DNA of 64,000 bases from Alphaproteobacteria bacterium (GTDB lineage: Bacteria > Pseudomonadota > Alphaproteobacteria > Micropepsales > Micropepsaceae): NCBI GenBank assembly GCA_017308475.1, contig JAFKEU010000005.1, positions 1 to 64,000 of the forward strand. Direction: 5' to 3'. A program made the position numbers and the translations under genes. Under the pieces are notes generated by a model, which searched no databases, was not told where the DNA came from, and was given only the letters and a program-made list of their open reading frames with translations. Positions 28,365 to 37,365 of this stretch are shown here, piece after piece; the first letter of the stretch is position 1; each line of letters begins with the position of its first letter.

Positions 28365-29032
28365 GTTGGTATCCCCCTCAGGAGCAAATTATTTTTTGTG
28401 GACCAAGCGAATCTTCGCTGGGTGGCGCATGTACCCTGCACGAAAGTATGCGTCCAGAGCCGCCGACCGAATTTTGCGTAATGTTATCAACGCTATCTTC
28501 GTGGACGCGTCAGCGATTGGCGTGATCGACGGGAGCTTTGAGTCATCACACGTGAAGAATGGATGAAATGGCAACTGTAAACATCGGGTGCGCGCATATA
28601 TGAAGTGTGCAGGTGCGCGCCGGACCGGCGCGAAGCGCGCGAGCTCGCATAGCTGTCAGGTTTGTCACGAGAGACCGAGCGCTTCTCGAACTTCGAAGTC
28701 TCTCGTATTTGTTTTGAAGACTGTGGCAATTCAGTTACGCACTGCGAAGCCCGTGGCTGGCCGATCCACCAAGAATCTGGATGCGCGCGAATCCTTCCTC
28801 GCTTAACCGCCATGCCCGATTTATGAAAGAAAGTTTTCGCTGATATCATTTGGCATTCATCCGTGGATCGGATCACCGCACATTTGGCGCGATGCGGGAT
28901 GACGCGCTGCGCCGCGCCGGCAAGCCCGCAAGGCCTCGGTCGAAAGGCACACCCGAGCGGTTAACCTAAAATTGACCATACGGTCGTCGACGACGGACAC
29001 CTGCGCTAAACAGGCTGCGGGGGAAGGGGCTC
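28365..29032. other. 668-bp intergenic region upstream of the TonB receptor
   Basis: Holds the 5' region of the receptor gene and nothing I can support as a gene. A 127-codon minus-strand frame at 28493-28876 is Ser/Arg-rich with no domain and no good ribosome site. AT content is higher than the core around 28375-28600, consistent with promoter DNA. Confidence 0.5.
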
Positions 29033-29254
29033 ATGTTGCCGGTAGCGAAGACGCATCTGGAGCAGATCTGCCTGCAGTACCTCAACCACCTGGGCCAGGC
29101 GCAACCGGTGGAAGAGGTTACGTTGAGCAGGTCACCGGTCGGTTCGGCAAACTGGACCCTCGCCGCCATCAGGCCAAAGATCGCCATTCAGGATTTCCGC
29201 AAGGCCCATGCCGCGATCAGGGAATTGCAGCAGACCTTCCGTATGGTCACATAG
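29033..29254 (+). CDS. Small protein, unknown
   Basis: 73 aa from ATG 29033 after a strong GGGGGAAGGGG site. Contains the run VGSANWTLAAIRPKIAIQDF then RKAHAAIRELQQTFRM, a pattern I associate with short uncharacterised alphaproteobacterial proteins that end in an amphipathic helix. No catalytic motif. Confidence 0.5.
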   Translation: MLPVAKTHLEQICLQYLNHLGQAQPVEEVTLSRSPVGSANWTLAAIRPKIAIQDFRKAHAAIRELQQTFRMVT

Positions 29255-29265
29255 GCAGTCACAGG

Positions 29266-29421
29266 ATGCTCAAGGCGATCGTTTTCAGTTTTCTGATGGG
29301 CGTGGCATTCGGCCAGCAGGTCCCGTCCCTCATGGAAAATGGCATCACCGCCGCACAGAGAAGGCTGGAAACGCTGCCGCCCCTCTCGACGTTTGACAAA
29401 ATCTCCAGGGCGCTCCGGTAA
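29266..29421 (+). CDS. Possible 51-aa peptide with N-terminal hydrophobic segment
   Basis: ATG 29266, 11 bp after the preceding small gene. Begins MLKAIVFSFLMGVAFGQQVP, a possible signal peptide or membrane helix, followed by a polar tail. The AGG before the start is too close for a normal ribosome site, so support rests on position and hydrophobicity only. Confidence 0.35.
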   Translation: MLKAIVFSFLMGVAFGQQVPSLMENGITAAQRRLETLPPLSTFDKISRALR

Positions 29422-29553
29422 TAGTCAGCCCCTCCCCCCAATCTGCGGCTGGGCGCATGAAGCAGGCGTTCAGACCTTGGGCCGCGGCATTCTGGTAACG
29501 AGCAGCAATCGCCTGTATTTTGGGCCTTGGCCAAGCATCTGATTGCGCCGGAC

Positions 29554-29593
29554 GGCCCCGTGGCGGAACTGGTAGACGCACCGGACTTAAAAT
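29554..29593 (+). pseudogene. 5' half of a split tRNA-Leu(UAA) gene
   Basis: Begins ggccccg, the exact complement of the cggggcc acceptor arm at 44848-44854. Continues with the D-arm (tggcggaactggtagacgc) and anticodon stem-loop to cttaaaat. After 29593 the sequence leaves any tRNA fold. Joined to 44810-44858 it gives an 89-nt tRNA-Leu(UAA) with perfect acceptor stem, variable-arm stem, T-stem and encoded CCA. Most likely a tRNA gene cut by insertion. Confidence 0.85.
29570..29593 (+). repeat. 24-bp direct repeat, left end of the 15.2-kb insert (attL-like)
   Basis: Runs from tggtagacgc to cttaaaat, covering D-loop to anticodon loop of the tRNA. Identical to 44786-44809. Both flanks differ beyond these bases, as expected for a site-specific recombination core. 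The first 19 bases also occur in the intron-bearing tRNA at 29777-29795, but the intron cuts the rest of the core there. Confidence 0.85.
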
Positions 29594-29761
29594 TCGCCGT
29601 TTGGACGATTTATCCGCGTTTATCAACACCTTATCGGAATTCACAGCTAGCACACCGCTAGCACAAAATGGCTTGCTTAGCGCAGCGTGTGCTAAGGACG
29701 GCTGCAGGCCACTTTTGGCAGCGGCACTGAGGTTTAAAAGAGGTTCGAAAGCGAAGCGTTT
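29594..29761 (+). other. Left arm of the insert, non-coding
   Basis: 168 bp between the split tRNA half and the intron-bearing tRNA. Contains a tandem gctagcaca pair (about 29646-29664) and an imperfect inverted cttagc / gctaag, which could be recombinase arm sites. No ORF with a usable start. Confidence 0.5.
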
Positions 29762-30050
29762 GCGGGCGTGGCGGAATGGTAGACGCACCGGACTTAGATC
29801 GTTGAGTGCCCGGCGAGAAATCGCCGGAGTAGAACTGCCCAAATTCGGGGAAACCTTCACTGGCAATCCCGAGCCAAGCCCTATCTTGGGAAGGCGTAGA
29901 GACTAGACGGGCAGCACCTAACGCGGCGACGCCATGGTGAAGGGATAGTCCAGACCACGAACGCCTATGGGCGGCGGCGAAAGCCGAAGTGGTATGAAAA
30001 TCCGTTGGGCCGCAAGGCCTGTGCCGGTTCAAGTCCGGCCGCCCGTACCA
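29762..30050 (+). tRNA. tRNA-Leu(UAA) interrupted by a group I intron
   Basis: Exon 1 is 29762-29795 (gcgggcg acceptor strand, D-arm, anticodon stem, ending ggactt). Exon 2 is 29997-30050 (aaaatccgtt, variable arm gggcc-gcaa-ggcct, T-arm gccgg-ttcaagt-ccggc, cgcccgta, CCA). Spliced length is 88 nt with anticodon TAA. The intron lies between anticodon positions 34 and 35, the place used by the cyanobacterial and plastid tRNA-Leu(UAA) group I intron. Acceptor stem pairs fully with one G-U at 1-72. This is the only complete tRNA gene in the window. Confidence 0.93.
29796..29996 (+). ncRNA. Group I self-splicing intron (IC3-like), 201 nt
   Basis: Core elements read in order: P1 guide gagt (29804-29807) pairing with exon actt and placing a U-G pair at the 5' splice site; caaattcggggaaacc (P4 side, 29840-29855); cccgagccaagcc (29868-29880); gaaggcgtagagactagac (P3/P7 side, 29890-29908); ggtgaagggatagtcc (P8/P7, about 29936-29951); terminal omega-G at 29996. 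The same core strings occur in the roughly 205-nt Azoarcus tRNA-Ile IC3 intron. No homing endonuclease is encoded. Self-splicing is inferred. Confidence 0.93.
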
Positions 30051-30056
30051 TTTTCA

Positions 30057-30074
30057 AGGCACCGCACGGTGCCT
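30057..30074 (+). terminator. Hairpin after the intron-bearing tRNA
   Basis: 7-bp stem aggcacc / ggtgcct with a 4-nt loop, starting 7 bp after the CCA and followed by ggtcttt. Plausible tRNA terminator. The remaining stretch to 30313 is repeat-rich (successive catttcgcgc units near 30163-30205) with no gene. Confidence 0.6.
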
Positions 30075-30313
30075 GGTCTTTGCGCCATACGGCGCAATTC
30101 AGGGACGAGCCGAACGGCGAGTACCATCAGCCCGCACGGCATCTGCCCGCGGGTACCGCGTTCCATTTCGCGCCTCAAATCGCACTGCATTTCGCGCTTC
30201 ATTTCGCACCTAGGTGCTACCAGCGGATTGCCTAACGACCCTGACCTTGCCCCCGATATGACCTCGTTCAGAGGGAGAATCTGTTCTGGTTTGCTCCGCT
30301 CCCCAACGTTACC

Positions 30314-31310
30314 TCATCCGAAGCCAGAGTTTTCCGCTTCGATGCCTAGCGGCGGGCCGGATGCGCCACTGGGGTTGTGCAGCAAAATCGGGGGTATCTG
30401 ACCGATTCCGCTGTGGGGCCTGTCTTCGTTGTAGTACCTGCGCCAATCCTCCAACTTTTGCCGGGCATCTTCAAGGCTCATGAACCAATGAGCGTTCAGA
30501 CATTCCGCCCGCAGTTTGCTGTTGAAGGCTTCGATGAAGGCATTGTCGGTCGGCTTTCCAGGCCGGCTGAAGTCCAGCGTAACGCCGTGGGTGTACGCCC
30601 ACAGGTCCAGATCGCGCGACACAAACTCCGATCCCTGATCGACACGGATTGTGCCGGGATAGCCTGTTTGCCCGCAGACCCGTTCCAATGTCGCCACCAC
30701 GTCTTCGCCCCGATAGCTGAACCGCGGATCGATCGCGGGCGAGAACTTCGAGAAGATATCGACCACCGTCAAAACCCGCATCTTTCTGCCCAGTGCCAAC
30801 TGGTCGTGGACAAAGTCCACTGCCCACGTCTGGTTGGGCATCACAGCCGGGCAGCGGTCTTCCCGCAGCTTGGCCCTGACGCGCCGCTTGGGTGTTTTAG
30901 CCCGCAATTGCAGGCCTAACTCGCGATAGACACGATAAGTCCTTTTGTGGTTCACCTGAACGCCCTCCCGGCGCAGCAGTACCTGCACGCGACGGTAGCC
31001 GTAGCGCACGCGGGTCTCACAAATCTCCCTGATGCGCTTCTCCAACTCGGCCTGACCGCGCCGGCGGGGGCTTGTAGCGATAGGATGTTGGATCCATCAG
31101 AAGAACCCGACAGGCTCGGCAGATCGACACATCCCATTCACAGCAGGCCCTGTTCACCAGCTCGCGCTTGCGGGCAGGCCTTACAGTTTTCTGCGGAGCA
31201 CGTCCTGCAACATGGCCTTGTCCAGAGACAGGTCCGCCACCAGCTTCTTCAGCTTGCCGTTCTCATCTTCCAGCAGCTTCAGCCGCCGCATCTCATCCGG
31301 CAGCAGCTCC
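30314..31310 (-). mobile_element. IS3-family insertion sequence remnant (OrfA tail plus frameshifted OrfB)
   Basis: OrfB (30314-31045 in one frame, continuing upstream in another) has the rve/DDE integrase core: WAVDFVHDQLALGRKMRVLTVVDIFS, VDQGSEFVSRDLD, and DNAFIEAFNSKLRAECLNAHWF. Upstream, LMDPTSYRYKPPPARSG joins only if one C is removed from the run near 31070, so a +1 frameshift separates the first part from the core. OrfA survives only as its leucine-zipper end (MELLPDEMRRLKLLEDENGK, from about 31310). The element is probably inactive. Clear terminal inverted repeats were not found. Confidence 0.88.
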
Positions 31311-31366
31311 ATTCACTGCTTTGGCAGGTATTGGAGTAGCTCTCGAATTCGAATTTCGGGGCCACT

Positions 31367-32860
31367 TTAAGCGATCGAGAGAAACACTTCATGGGCCGTC
31401 AGGGAGGCGGCCGTACCGCCGGCTAACCGGCGTAGCTGGAGCATTTTCTGGTCCAGTTTCCGACCATCCATCAGGTCCGCTAGGGGATCGTAATGTTCCG
31501 GCATTAGCCCCTGCCCCAACGCAACCGCGACCCAGCTGGAGGGGGTGAACAGCTCGTCCTTGCTGATCGCCAGCCGGCCAGCCGCGCGGAATTGTTCCCA
31601 CTTGTAGGCGAGGCTGTCGGGTATGGGCATATCCCGGCATTCCCGCCAAAGCGCGGTATCCTGCCGCGTGCTGCATTTGTAGTGCAGGGCAATGAAGTCA
31701 CGCGTCTGTTCATACTCCATGCCCATCAGCCGGTCATATTCCGCTGCGTCGGACGGATCGAAACCGCGGTGGGGAAAGCATCCCATCAGGCGGCTGATGC
31801 CGCTCTGGATCAGGTAGATGCTGGTCGATTCCAGGGGTTCGACAAAGCCCGCGGCAAGACCCAAAGCCAAGCAATTCTTGTGAAAGAATTTCCGCCGGCG
31901 GCCGGTTGTGAATCTGAGCGTCCGTGGCTCACCAAGCGCCCGGCCTTCAAGACGGCCCATCAGCGCGGCGGCCGCCTGGTCGTCGGATATGTGACGGCTG
32001 CAATAGACATAGCCGTTGCCGGTTCGATGCTGCAGGGGAATGCGCCATTGCCAACCGGCTTCACGTGCGGTGGCGCGCGTGAACGGTTCCAGGGCACCGT
32101 TGCCCTCGCAGGGTACCGCCACGGCCCGGTCGCAGGGCAGCCAGTGGCGCCAGTCCTCATAGCCGGTCTTCAGGGCATCCTCAATCAGAAGACCGCGAAA
32201 CCCCGTGCAATCGATGAAGAAATCGGCTGCCAGGCTTTGGCCATCGGCCAGCGTGATTCCCTGGATGAACCCGTCTTCGCTTCGAAGATGCACCGCGACG
32301 ACCTTGCCTTCGACCCGCCTGACCCCACCCGCCTCGGCGCGCCGCCGCAGGAACGCCGCGTAAAGCGACGCGTCGAAGTGATAGGCATAGGCAAGGCGGG
32401 CTGCCGGATTTCTCGGGTCCCTGGCATTCTGGGGCGAGCGTCCCTGCCGAGCCGCGATCGTGTTCGGCGAATATTCGGTCAGTTCGGTTTCGTCGCCCTC
32501 CCCGCGGCGGCGCAGCCAGAAATGGTGAAAGGCCACCATGTCGATCGGCATGCCGATCGGGCCGAACGGATGGAAATAGCTGTGCCCGACAGCCTTCCAG
32601 TCCGGAAATTCGATGCCCAACTTGATGGTGGCGTTGGTTTCACGGAGGAATTGCTGCTCGTCTATCCCAAGCCAGCGGTTGAAGGACACAATCGGCGGGA
32701 TGGTGGATTCACCCACGCCAATTGTGCCGATCTCCTCGGACTCGACTAGGGTAATCGCCGGTCCCGACGCGCCGAACACCTTTGCCAGGGTCGCGGCCGC
32801 CACCCAGCCGGCCGTTCCACCGCCCACGATCACGATGGAACGTATGCGGTTTTCCTGCAT
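31367..32860 (-). CDS. Flavin-dependent tryptophan-halogenase-like protein
   Basis: 497 aa from ATG 32860 (MQENRIRSIVIVGGG). FAD-binding GGGTAGWVAA near the N-terminus and the halogenase-specific W-x-W-x-I-P motif (GWQWRIPLQ) are intact. A Lys in NATIKLGIEF, about residue 80, is at the place of the catalytic lysine of PrnA/RebH. Proteins like this occur beside TonB receptors in caulobacters, sphingomonads and xanthomonads, mostly with untested substrates. It lies 20 bp downstream of the TonB receptor gene, forming a two-gene unit. Needs FADH2 from a flavin reductase not seen here. Confidence 0.9.
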   Translation of the reverse strand: MQENRIRSIVIVGGGTAGWVAAATLAKVFGASGPAITLVESEEIGTIGVGESTIPPIVSFNRWLGIDEQQFLRETNATIKLGIEFPDWKAVGHSYFHPFGPIGMPIDMVAFHHFWLRRRGEGDETELTEYSPNTIAARQGRSPQNARDPRNPAARLAYAYHFDASLYAAFLRRRAEAGGVRRVEGKVVAVHLRSEDGFIQGITLADGQSLAADFFIDCTGFRGLLIEDALKTGYEDWRHWLPCDRAVAVPCEGNGALEPFTRATAREAGWQWRIPLQHRTGNGYVYCSRHISDDQAAAALMGRLEGRALGEPRTLRFTTGRRRKFFHKNCLALGLAAGFVEPLESTSIYLIQSGISRLMGCFPHRGFDPSDAAEYDRLMGMEYEQTRDFIALHYKCSTRQDTALWRECRDMPIPDSLAYKWEQFRAAGRLAISKDELFTPSSWVAVALGQGLMPEHYDPLADLMDGRKLDQKMLQLRRLAGGTAASLTAHEVFLSIA

Positions 32861-32880
32861 CGGGCCCGCCCGGTCGACTG

Positions 32881-35760
32881 CTACATGTTCACCCGCAGGC
32901 CGACTGTGAAGTAGCGGCCGATGATGTCCGCATAGGTCGGCACCGGATAGAGCATGCCGGGGCTGCCCGCCCAGCCGCCCGTCAGCGGCCCGTGGTCGTT
33001 CCATAGGTTGCTGACATTCAGGAATGCGGACATCGGCGTGTCTTCCGCGGTGAAGTCGTAGGACATGTTCACGCTGGTCAGTGCATAGTCGCGGATTCTG
33101 GGCACGTCGTAGACGCGCTGACGCGGCGTGGACTGCCAGTTGGACGGCGCGATGTAGCTTTCGACTACGTTGATCGTAAACGCATCTATATTGTAGCCCA
33201 GCGTCAGGTTCACCCTGTCCCGCGGCGATCCGGTGGTACCCGCCGCATTGGAGATCAGGCTGCCCGGCAGGCTCTGGCTGTTGCGGACCGGCTGATGCGT
33301 CCAGAACAGGCGCATGTTGACCAGGCCGTTCATGCCCGTCCAGGTGCTAAGATCGCTGGAGTAGTCGACTTCGGTATTGAAGCCTTCCACTTCGGCCAGA
33401 GCCACGTTCTGGTTTAGGTTGTAGATCACGGTCGGGAAATTGCCCGGGCTCGGATCATTGTAGGCGCCGGGACGCACCACCAGACCGCAATACTGCGGAT
33501 CGCCGGTCTTCTGGCAAAGATCAAAGATGGTCGTGTTCAGGCCGCCGACCGCGCCGATCGCGTTGTTGATCTTGATGTGATAATAGTCGATCGACGCCGT
33601 CAGGTTGGGAATGAAGGTCGGCGTCAGAACCACGCCGGCAGTATAGTTGTAGGACACTTCCGGTTTCAGGTTCGGGTTGCCGCCCACCACCGTGTTGGCC
33701 GATCCGATCTGCTTGGTCAACGGATCGCTGATGCCGGAGCTCGAGATTTCCTGCTGCTGGTAAAGGTCCCACAGGGTCGGCGCGCGCATGTCGCGCGATT
33801 CCGACAGGCGGAAACGAACATCGTCGTTCACGCTCCATTCCATGCCGACCTTCCAGGTGTTGGCCGAGAAGCTGGAATGCGTGCCGTTGCCCGATGTGGA
33901 ATAGCTGGTGTAGCGATAGGCCGCATTCAGCGAGACAAGTTCCGCGAAGGGCATATCCTTCAGCAGAGGCGCATCGAGCTCGACATCGCCTTCGGAGATG
34001 CCTTCATGGCCCTCAGCCGGGGACTGCACTTCCTTGAACCAGGCAAGATTGGAGCTGGGATAGGAGCCTGGCGTAGAAGTGCCGTTCGCCCCCAGCCGCA
34101 GATACTGGGGATTGAAGGTATCGTCCGGCGTGCTGCTGGTGACCTTCAGGCCCTGGGTGCGGTATTCCAGCCCGACGGCGGTCTTGATCGGGCCGGCCCA
34201 TCCCTCGAAAAGCGTGCCGGTCAGGTTGGCCGAAAAATCGTCCATCGAGTTCGCGGCCACCCACCAAGTGTTGCCGAACACATAGTCCTGGGCGGCCTGG
34301 GACGAATTGTTCTGCCCGAAAAGGTTGATCGGCACGCAACCCGGAAAGGCGCCCGGCGCGGTCAGGCTGACGTTACAAACGGTCTTGCCGGTCGTGGGAT
34401 CGACCACCGCATCCAGCGCGGCATAGAAGCGCTGAGAGTTCAGGTTGTTGATGGTGGTCAGGTTCACATGGTTCTGCCCGTGGGTAAAATGGGCGTCCCA
34501 GGTGAAGTCGCCAAAGGTCGCGCCCTTCAGGCCCGCCGAGACGGCCGCGCTGGTGGTCAGCTGCCGGATCGACAGCTTGCGCATGATGTCATTGTCGAAA
34601 CGGCCGACATCGACCGAATTTGTTCCGGCCGGAAACAGCGCCGCCTGCTCGGCAGCGGTCAGGAACGCGTTGCCGCTGTAGATCCACATCGGATACTGGC
34701 CGTCGGTATTGGTATACCCCTGGCTGGCGCCCTGGGTGTAGTCGGAGCCGTAGCGGGCGTCGATATAGGCGCTCAGATCATCGGTGATGTCGTAGTCGAA
34801 CCGGCCATAGCTGTGGAAGGTATGATTGGTGGGGATCAGCGTCTCGTGCGAAAGCACGCCACCGTCGCCGCCGACATTGATGTTCGCCGTCTTCGTGGGG
34901 GTACCGGGATTGAACGGCACGATATTCTTTCCGTCGGCGGAGAACTGCATGCCCTTCATCGGGCCGCTGGTGATCAAGCCGTAGGGCGAAGTGTTGGCCT
35001 GCTTCAGGTCGCAGGACATCACATAGGGATTGGAGGTGCCGTTGCCGGTCAGCGCGCAACTGGAAAGACCATAGGGCCTGCTCGCCGAATCCGGCACCGC
35101 GTCGCTGTCATAGTACTCAGCACTCGCCTCGAAATGACCGCGGCCGAACAGATCGAACCCGAGCGCCCCGCCGAGCCTGAAGCTCTTGGCGTCGCCATAG
35201 GTCGACACGCCACCCTGCGCCACGCCTTTGAAGCCTTCGAAATGGTGATCGAGGATATAGTTCACCACGCCGGCGACGGCGTCCGAACCATAGACCGCCG
35301 AGGCGCCGCCCGTGACCACATCCACGCGCTGTACCAGCATCTGGGGCAGCATGTCGGCGTTGACGGTGGTGTCGTAGAAGGTGCCGGGCACGCGATTGCC
35401 GTCCATCAGGACCAGTGTGCGGATAGTGCCCAGGCCATAAAGGTTGAAGCCCGGGGTGGGGGTACCGAAGCCGCGCCCGTTCGATTCCACCTGGGTCCTG
35501 GCGGTCACGGTGGAAGCAAACTGCGGCAGCTGCAGAAGCGCCTGGGGAATGCTGACCGGGGACTGTGTCTGGAGCTGCGCGGTGTCTACCGTCGTCACGG
35601 GCGTGGGCTGGGCGGCGCCGTTGGTGATGCGCGTACCGGTCACCGTCACGGTTTCGGTCGACGCGGCCTGTTGCGCAAGAGCCACGCCCGAAACGACGCT
35701 TGAAGTCGTAAGCAGGGCCGCGACAGACGTGCACAGGCGCAGCGTGTTTGAAATAGTCAT
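32881..35760 (-). CDS. TonB-dependent receptor of the galactan island
   Basis: 959 aa from ATG 35760 (GGGGGAAATTGC upstream). Signal peptide ends VALAQQ. TonB-box-like TETVTVTGTRI, plug with YGLGTIRTLVLMDGNRVPGT and VDVVTGGASAVYGSDAVAGVVN, barrel ending IIGRYFTVGLRVNM. It has no STN domain. Its plug is closely similar to that of the STN receptor at 38438 (shared VPGTFYDTTV-x-ADMLPQMLV pattern), so the two are probably paralogues with related ligands. First gene of a unit with the halogenase; divergent from the galactanase. Confidence 0.95.
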   Translation of the reverse strand: MTISNTLRLCTSVAALLTTSSVVSGVALAQQAASTETVTVTGTRITNGAAQPTPVTTVDTAQLQTQSPVSIPQALLQLPQFASTVTARTQVESNGRGFGTPTPGFNLYGLGTIRTLVLMDGNRVPGTFYDTTVNADMLPQMLVQRVDVVTGGASAVYGSDAVAGVVNYILDHHFEGFKGVAQGGVSTYGDAKSFRLGGALGFDLFGRGHFEASAEYYDSDAVPDSASRPYGLSSCALTGNGTSNPYVMSCDLKQANTSPYGLITSGPMKGMQFSADGKNIVPFNPGTPTKTANINVGGDGGVLSHETLIPTNHTFHSYGRFDYDITDDLSAYIDARYGSDYTQGASQGYTNTDGQYPMWIYSGNAFLTAAEQAALFPAGTNSVDVGRFDNDIMRKLSIRQLTTSAAVSAGLKGATFGDFTWDAHFTHGQNHVNLTTINNLNSQRFYAALDAVVDPTTGKTVCNVSLTAPGAFPGCVPINLFGQNNSSQAAQDYVFGNTWWVAANSMDDFSANLTGTLFEGWAGPIKTAVGLEYRTQGLKVTSSTPDDTFNPQYLRLGANGTSTPGSYPSSNLAWFKEVQSPAEGHEGISEGDVELDAPLLKDMPFAELVSLNAAYRYTSYSTSGNGTHSSFSANTWKVGMEWSVNDDVRFRLSESRDMRAPTLWDLYQQQEISSSGISDPLTKQIGSANTVVGGNPNLKPEVSYNYTAGVVLTPTFIPNLTASIDYYHIKINNAIGAVGGLNTTIFDLCQKTGDPQYCGLVVRPGAYNDPSPGNFPTVIYNLNQNVALAEVEGFNTEVDYSSDLSTWTGMNGLVNMRLFWTHQPVRNSQSLPGSLISNAAGTTGSPRDRVNLTLGYNIDAFTINVVESYIAPSNWQSTPRQRVYDVPRIRDYALTSVNMSYDFTAEDTPMSAFLNVSNLWNDHGPLTGGWAGSPGMLYPVPTYADIIGRYFTVGLRVNM

Positions 35761-36185
35761 GCAATTTCCCCCGGTATCATTTGTTGGCCAGCCGGTGCGC
35801 CGGCCCTTGCTGCGTGTGACGGGCGGCCAGAGAAAATCCGTCATGAAAATTTTGCGCGGGACGATAATTCGGGAAAAGAAAGGCGCCCGGATGACCCGGA
35901 CGCCTGAAGGTACCGGCGCCTCAGGGGTTGAAAGCGCAGGCGTTAGCAAGCCGGCATCGCAGATGCCGGAAAATCAGTGTGTCGCCGCAGTGCAGCATGC
36001 GCGGCTTTCCGCTCCGGCAAGCGGACGGACATTTCCCGTTCGTGCTTCAGACGGATGTGCCGGCAAAATCCGCCACGGATATTTTTTCGGTTGGGGGTTC
36101 GATTTCGCTTCGATGCGGCCCGCCCTGCGGACACTATGCGCTGACGGCGCATCAAGGCGCGGCGGCAGACCATGGGGAGGTCAAC
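35761..36185. promoter_or_regulatory. Divergent control region between TonB receptor and galactanase
   Basis: 425 bp without a supportable gene. It must hold the promoters for both divergent units. A ggcgcccgg / ccggacgcc imperfect hairpin lies near 35882-35906. No EcfG-type promoter is present and I could not identify a confident repressor operator. Confidence 0.5.
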
Positions 36186-37307
36186 ATGCGGCAGATCCGA
36201 ATTCCGACACTGGGCGTTGCGGCCCTTGCCCTGATTGCGACGACAGCGTCAGCCAGAGATCTCTATTTCGGCGCCGACCTGTCTTTCGCCAACCAGATGG
36301 CCGATTGCGGCGCCGTCTATCACGATACCGACGGCACGGCCCGCGACGTCTACACCATCTTCAGGAACCATGGCGCCAACCTGGTGCGCGTGCGGCTTTG
36401 GACCGACGGCAACAAGACCGGCTATAGCAACCTGGCCGATGTGGAAAAGACCCTCGCGGCAGCGCGGGCACGGGGCATGCACACGCTACTGGACTTCCAT
36501 TATGCCGACAGTTGGGCCGATGGCGGAAAGCAGCCGATCCCCAGCGCCTGGGCGGGCATCACCGACGACACAAAGCTGGCCGCAACGCTCTATCAATACA
36601 CCTACTATGTCCTGACCACGCTTGCGGCCCAGGGACTGATGCCGCAGATGGTACAGGTCGGCAACGAAATCAATCCCGAGATGCTGCAGCGGTCGACGGC
36701 GGGCTTCGTGAAGAACGGTGTGGCGGAAAAGCCGAAGATCAACTGGACCCGTGATGCGATGCTGATCAATGCCGGCATTCGGGCCGTGCATGACGCCGCA
36801 AAAGCGTCCGGCACAGCACCGCACATCATGCTGCAGATTGCCCAGCCGGAGAATGTCGAAAGCTGGTTCGCCGATGCCACGAAGGCCGGCGTCACCGGCT
36901 ATGACATGATTGGAATCAGCTATTACGGTTATCAATGGTCGAAGCTCGACCTTGCCCAGACCGGTGACACCATTCGCCGTCTTCGCGCGACCTATCCCGA
37001 CAAGGATGTCATGCTGGTAGAGACAGCCTATCCCTGGAGCCTCGATCCTCCGGGCATGCACAGCAATCTCAGTGCAAAGGCCCTGATGCCTGGCCATCCC
37101 GCGACGCCGGACGGGCAAAGAAAATTCCTGGCCGACCTGACCCGGACGGTGCTGGATGCGGGCGGCGACGGCGTCAACTACTGGGCGCCGGACCTGGTGG
37201 CGAACCAGTGCGGTACCCGCAACAAGGGCTCGACCACGGCCCTGTTCGACTTCCAGGGCAACGTCCTGCCGGGCATCGATTTCATGCGCGCCGGCACAGG
37301 CGGATAG
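36186..37307 (+). CDS. GH53 arabinogalactan endo-beta-1,4-galactanase, secreted
   Basis: 373 aa from ATG 36186 (GGGGAGGTCAAC upstream). Signal peptide MRQIRIPTLGVAALALIATT followed by ASA. GH53 TIM barrel: FGADLSFANQM, GANLVRVRLWTDG, LLDFHYADSWADGGKQ. The acid/base Glu is in VQVGNEINPEML and the nucleophile Glu in VMLVETAYPW; NYWAPDL follows. GH53 enzymes cut beta-1,4-galactan side chains of pectin. It lies between two TonB receptors and next to a glycosyltransferase, so galactan or galactooligosaccharide is the likely substrate of this locus. Confidence 0.95.
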   Translation: MRQIRIPTLGVAALALIATTASARDLYFGADLSFANQMADCGAVYHDTDGTARDVYTIFRNHGANLVRVRLWTDGNKTGYSNLADVEKTLAAARARGMHTLLDFHYADSWADGGKQPIPSAWAGITDDTKLAATLYQYTYYVLTTLAAQGLMPQMVQVGNEINPEMLQRSTAGFVKNGVAEKPKINWTRDAMLINAGIRAVHDAAKASGTAPHIMLQIAQPENVESWFADATKAGVTGYDMIGISYYGYQWSKLDLAQTGDTIRRLRATYPDKDVMLVETAYPWSLDPPGMHSNLSAKALMPGHPATPDGQRKFLADLTRTVLDAGGDGVNYWAPDLVANQCGTRNKGSTTALFDFQGNVLPGIDFMRAGTGG

Positions 37308-37365
37308 ACGCCCAAGCCTTGCCTCCCCCTGGGTCCTGCCACAGGATCGGCGCCCTGAGCATGTC

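Noticed and set aside
28493..28876. 127-codon minus-strand ORF upstream of the TonB receptor
   Set aside because: No ribosome site, Ser/Arg-rich composition and no recognisable motif in a region best read as promoter DNA.
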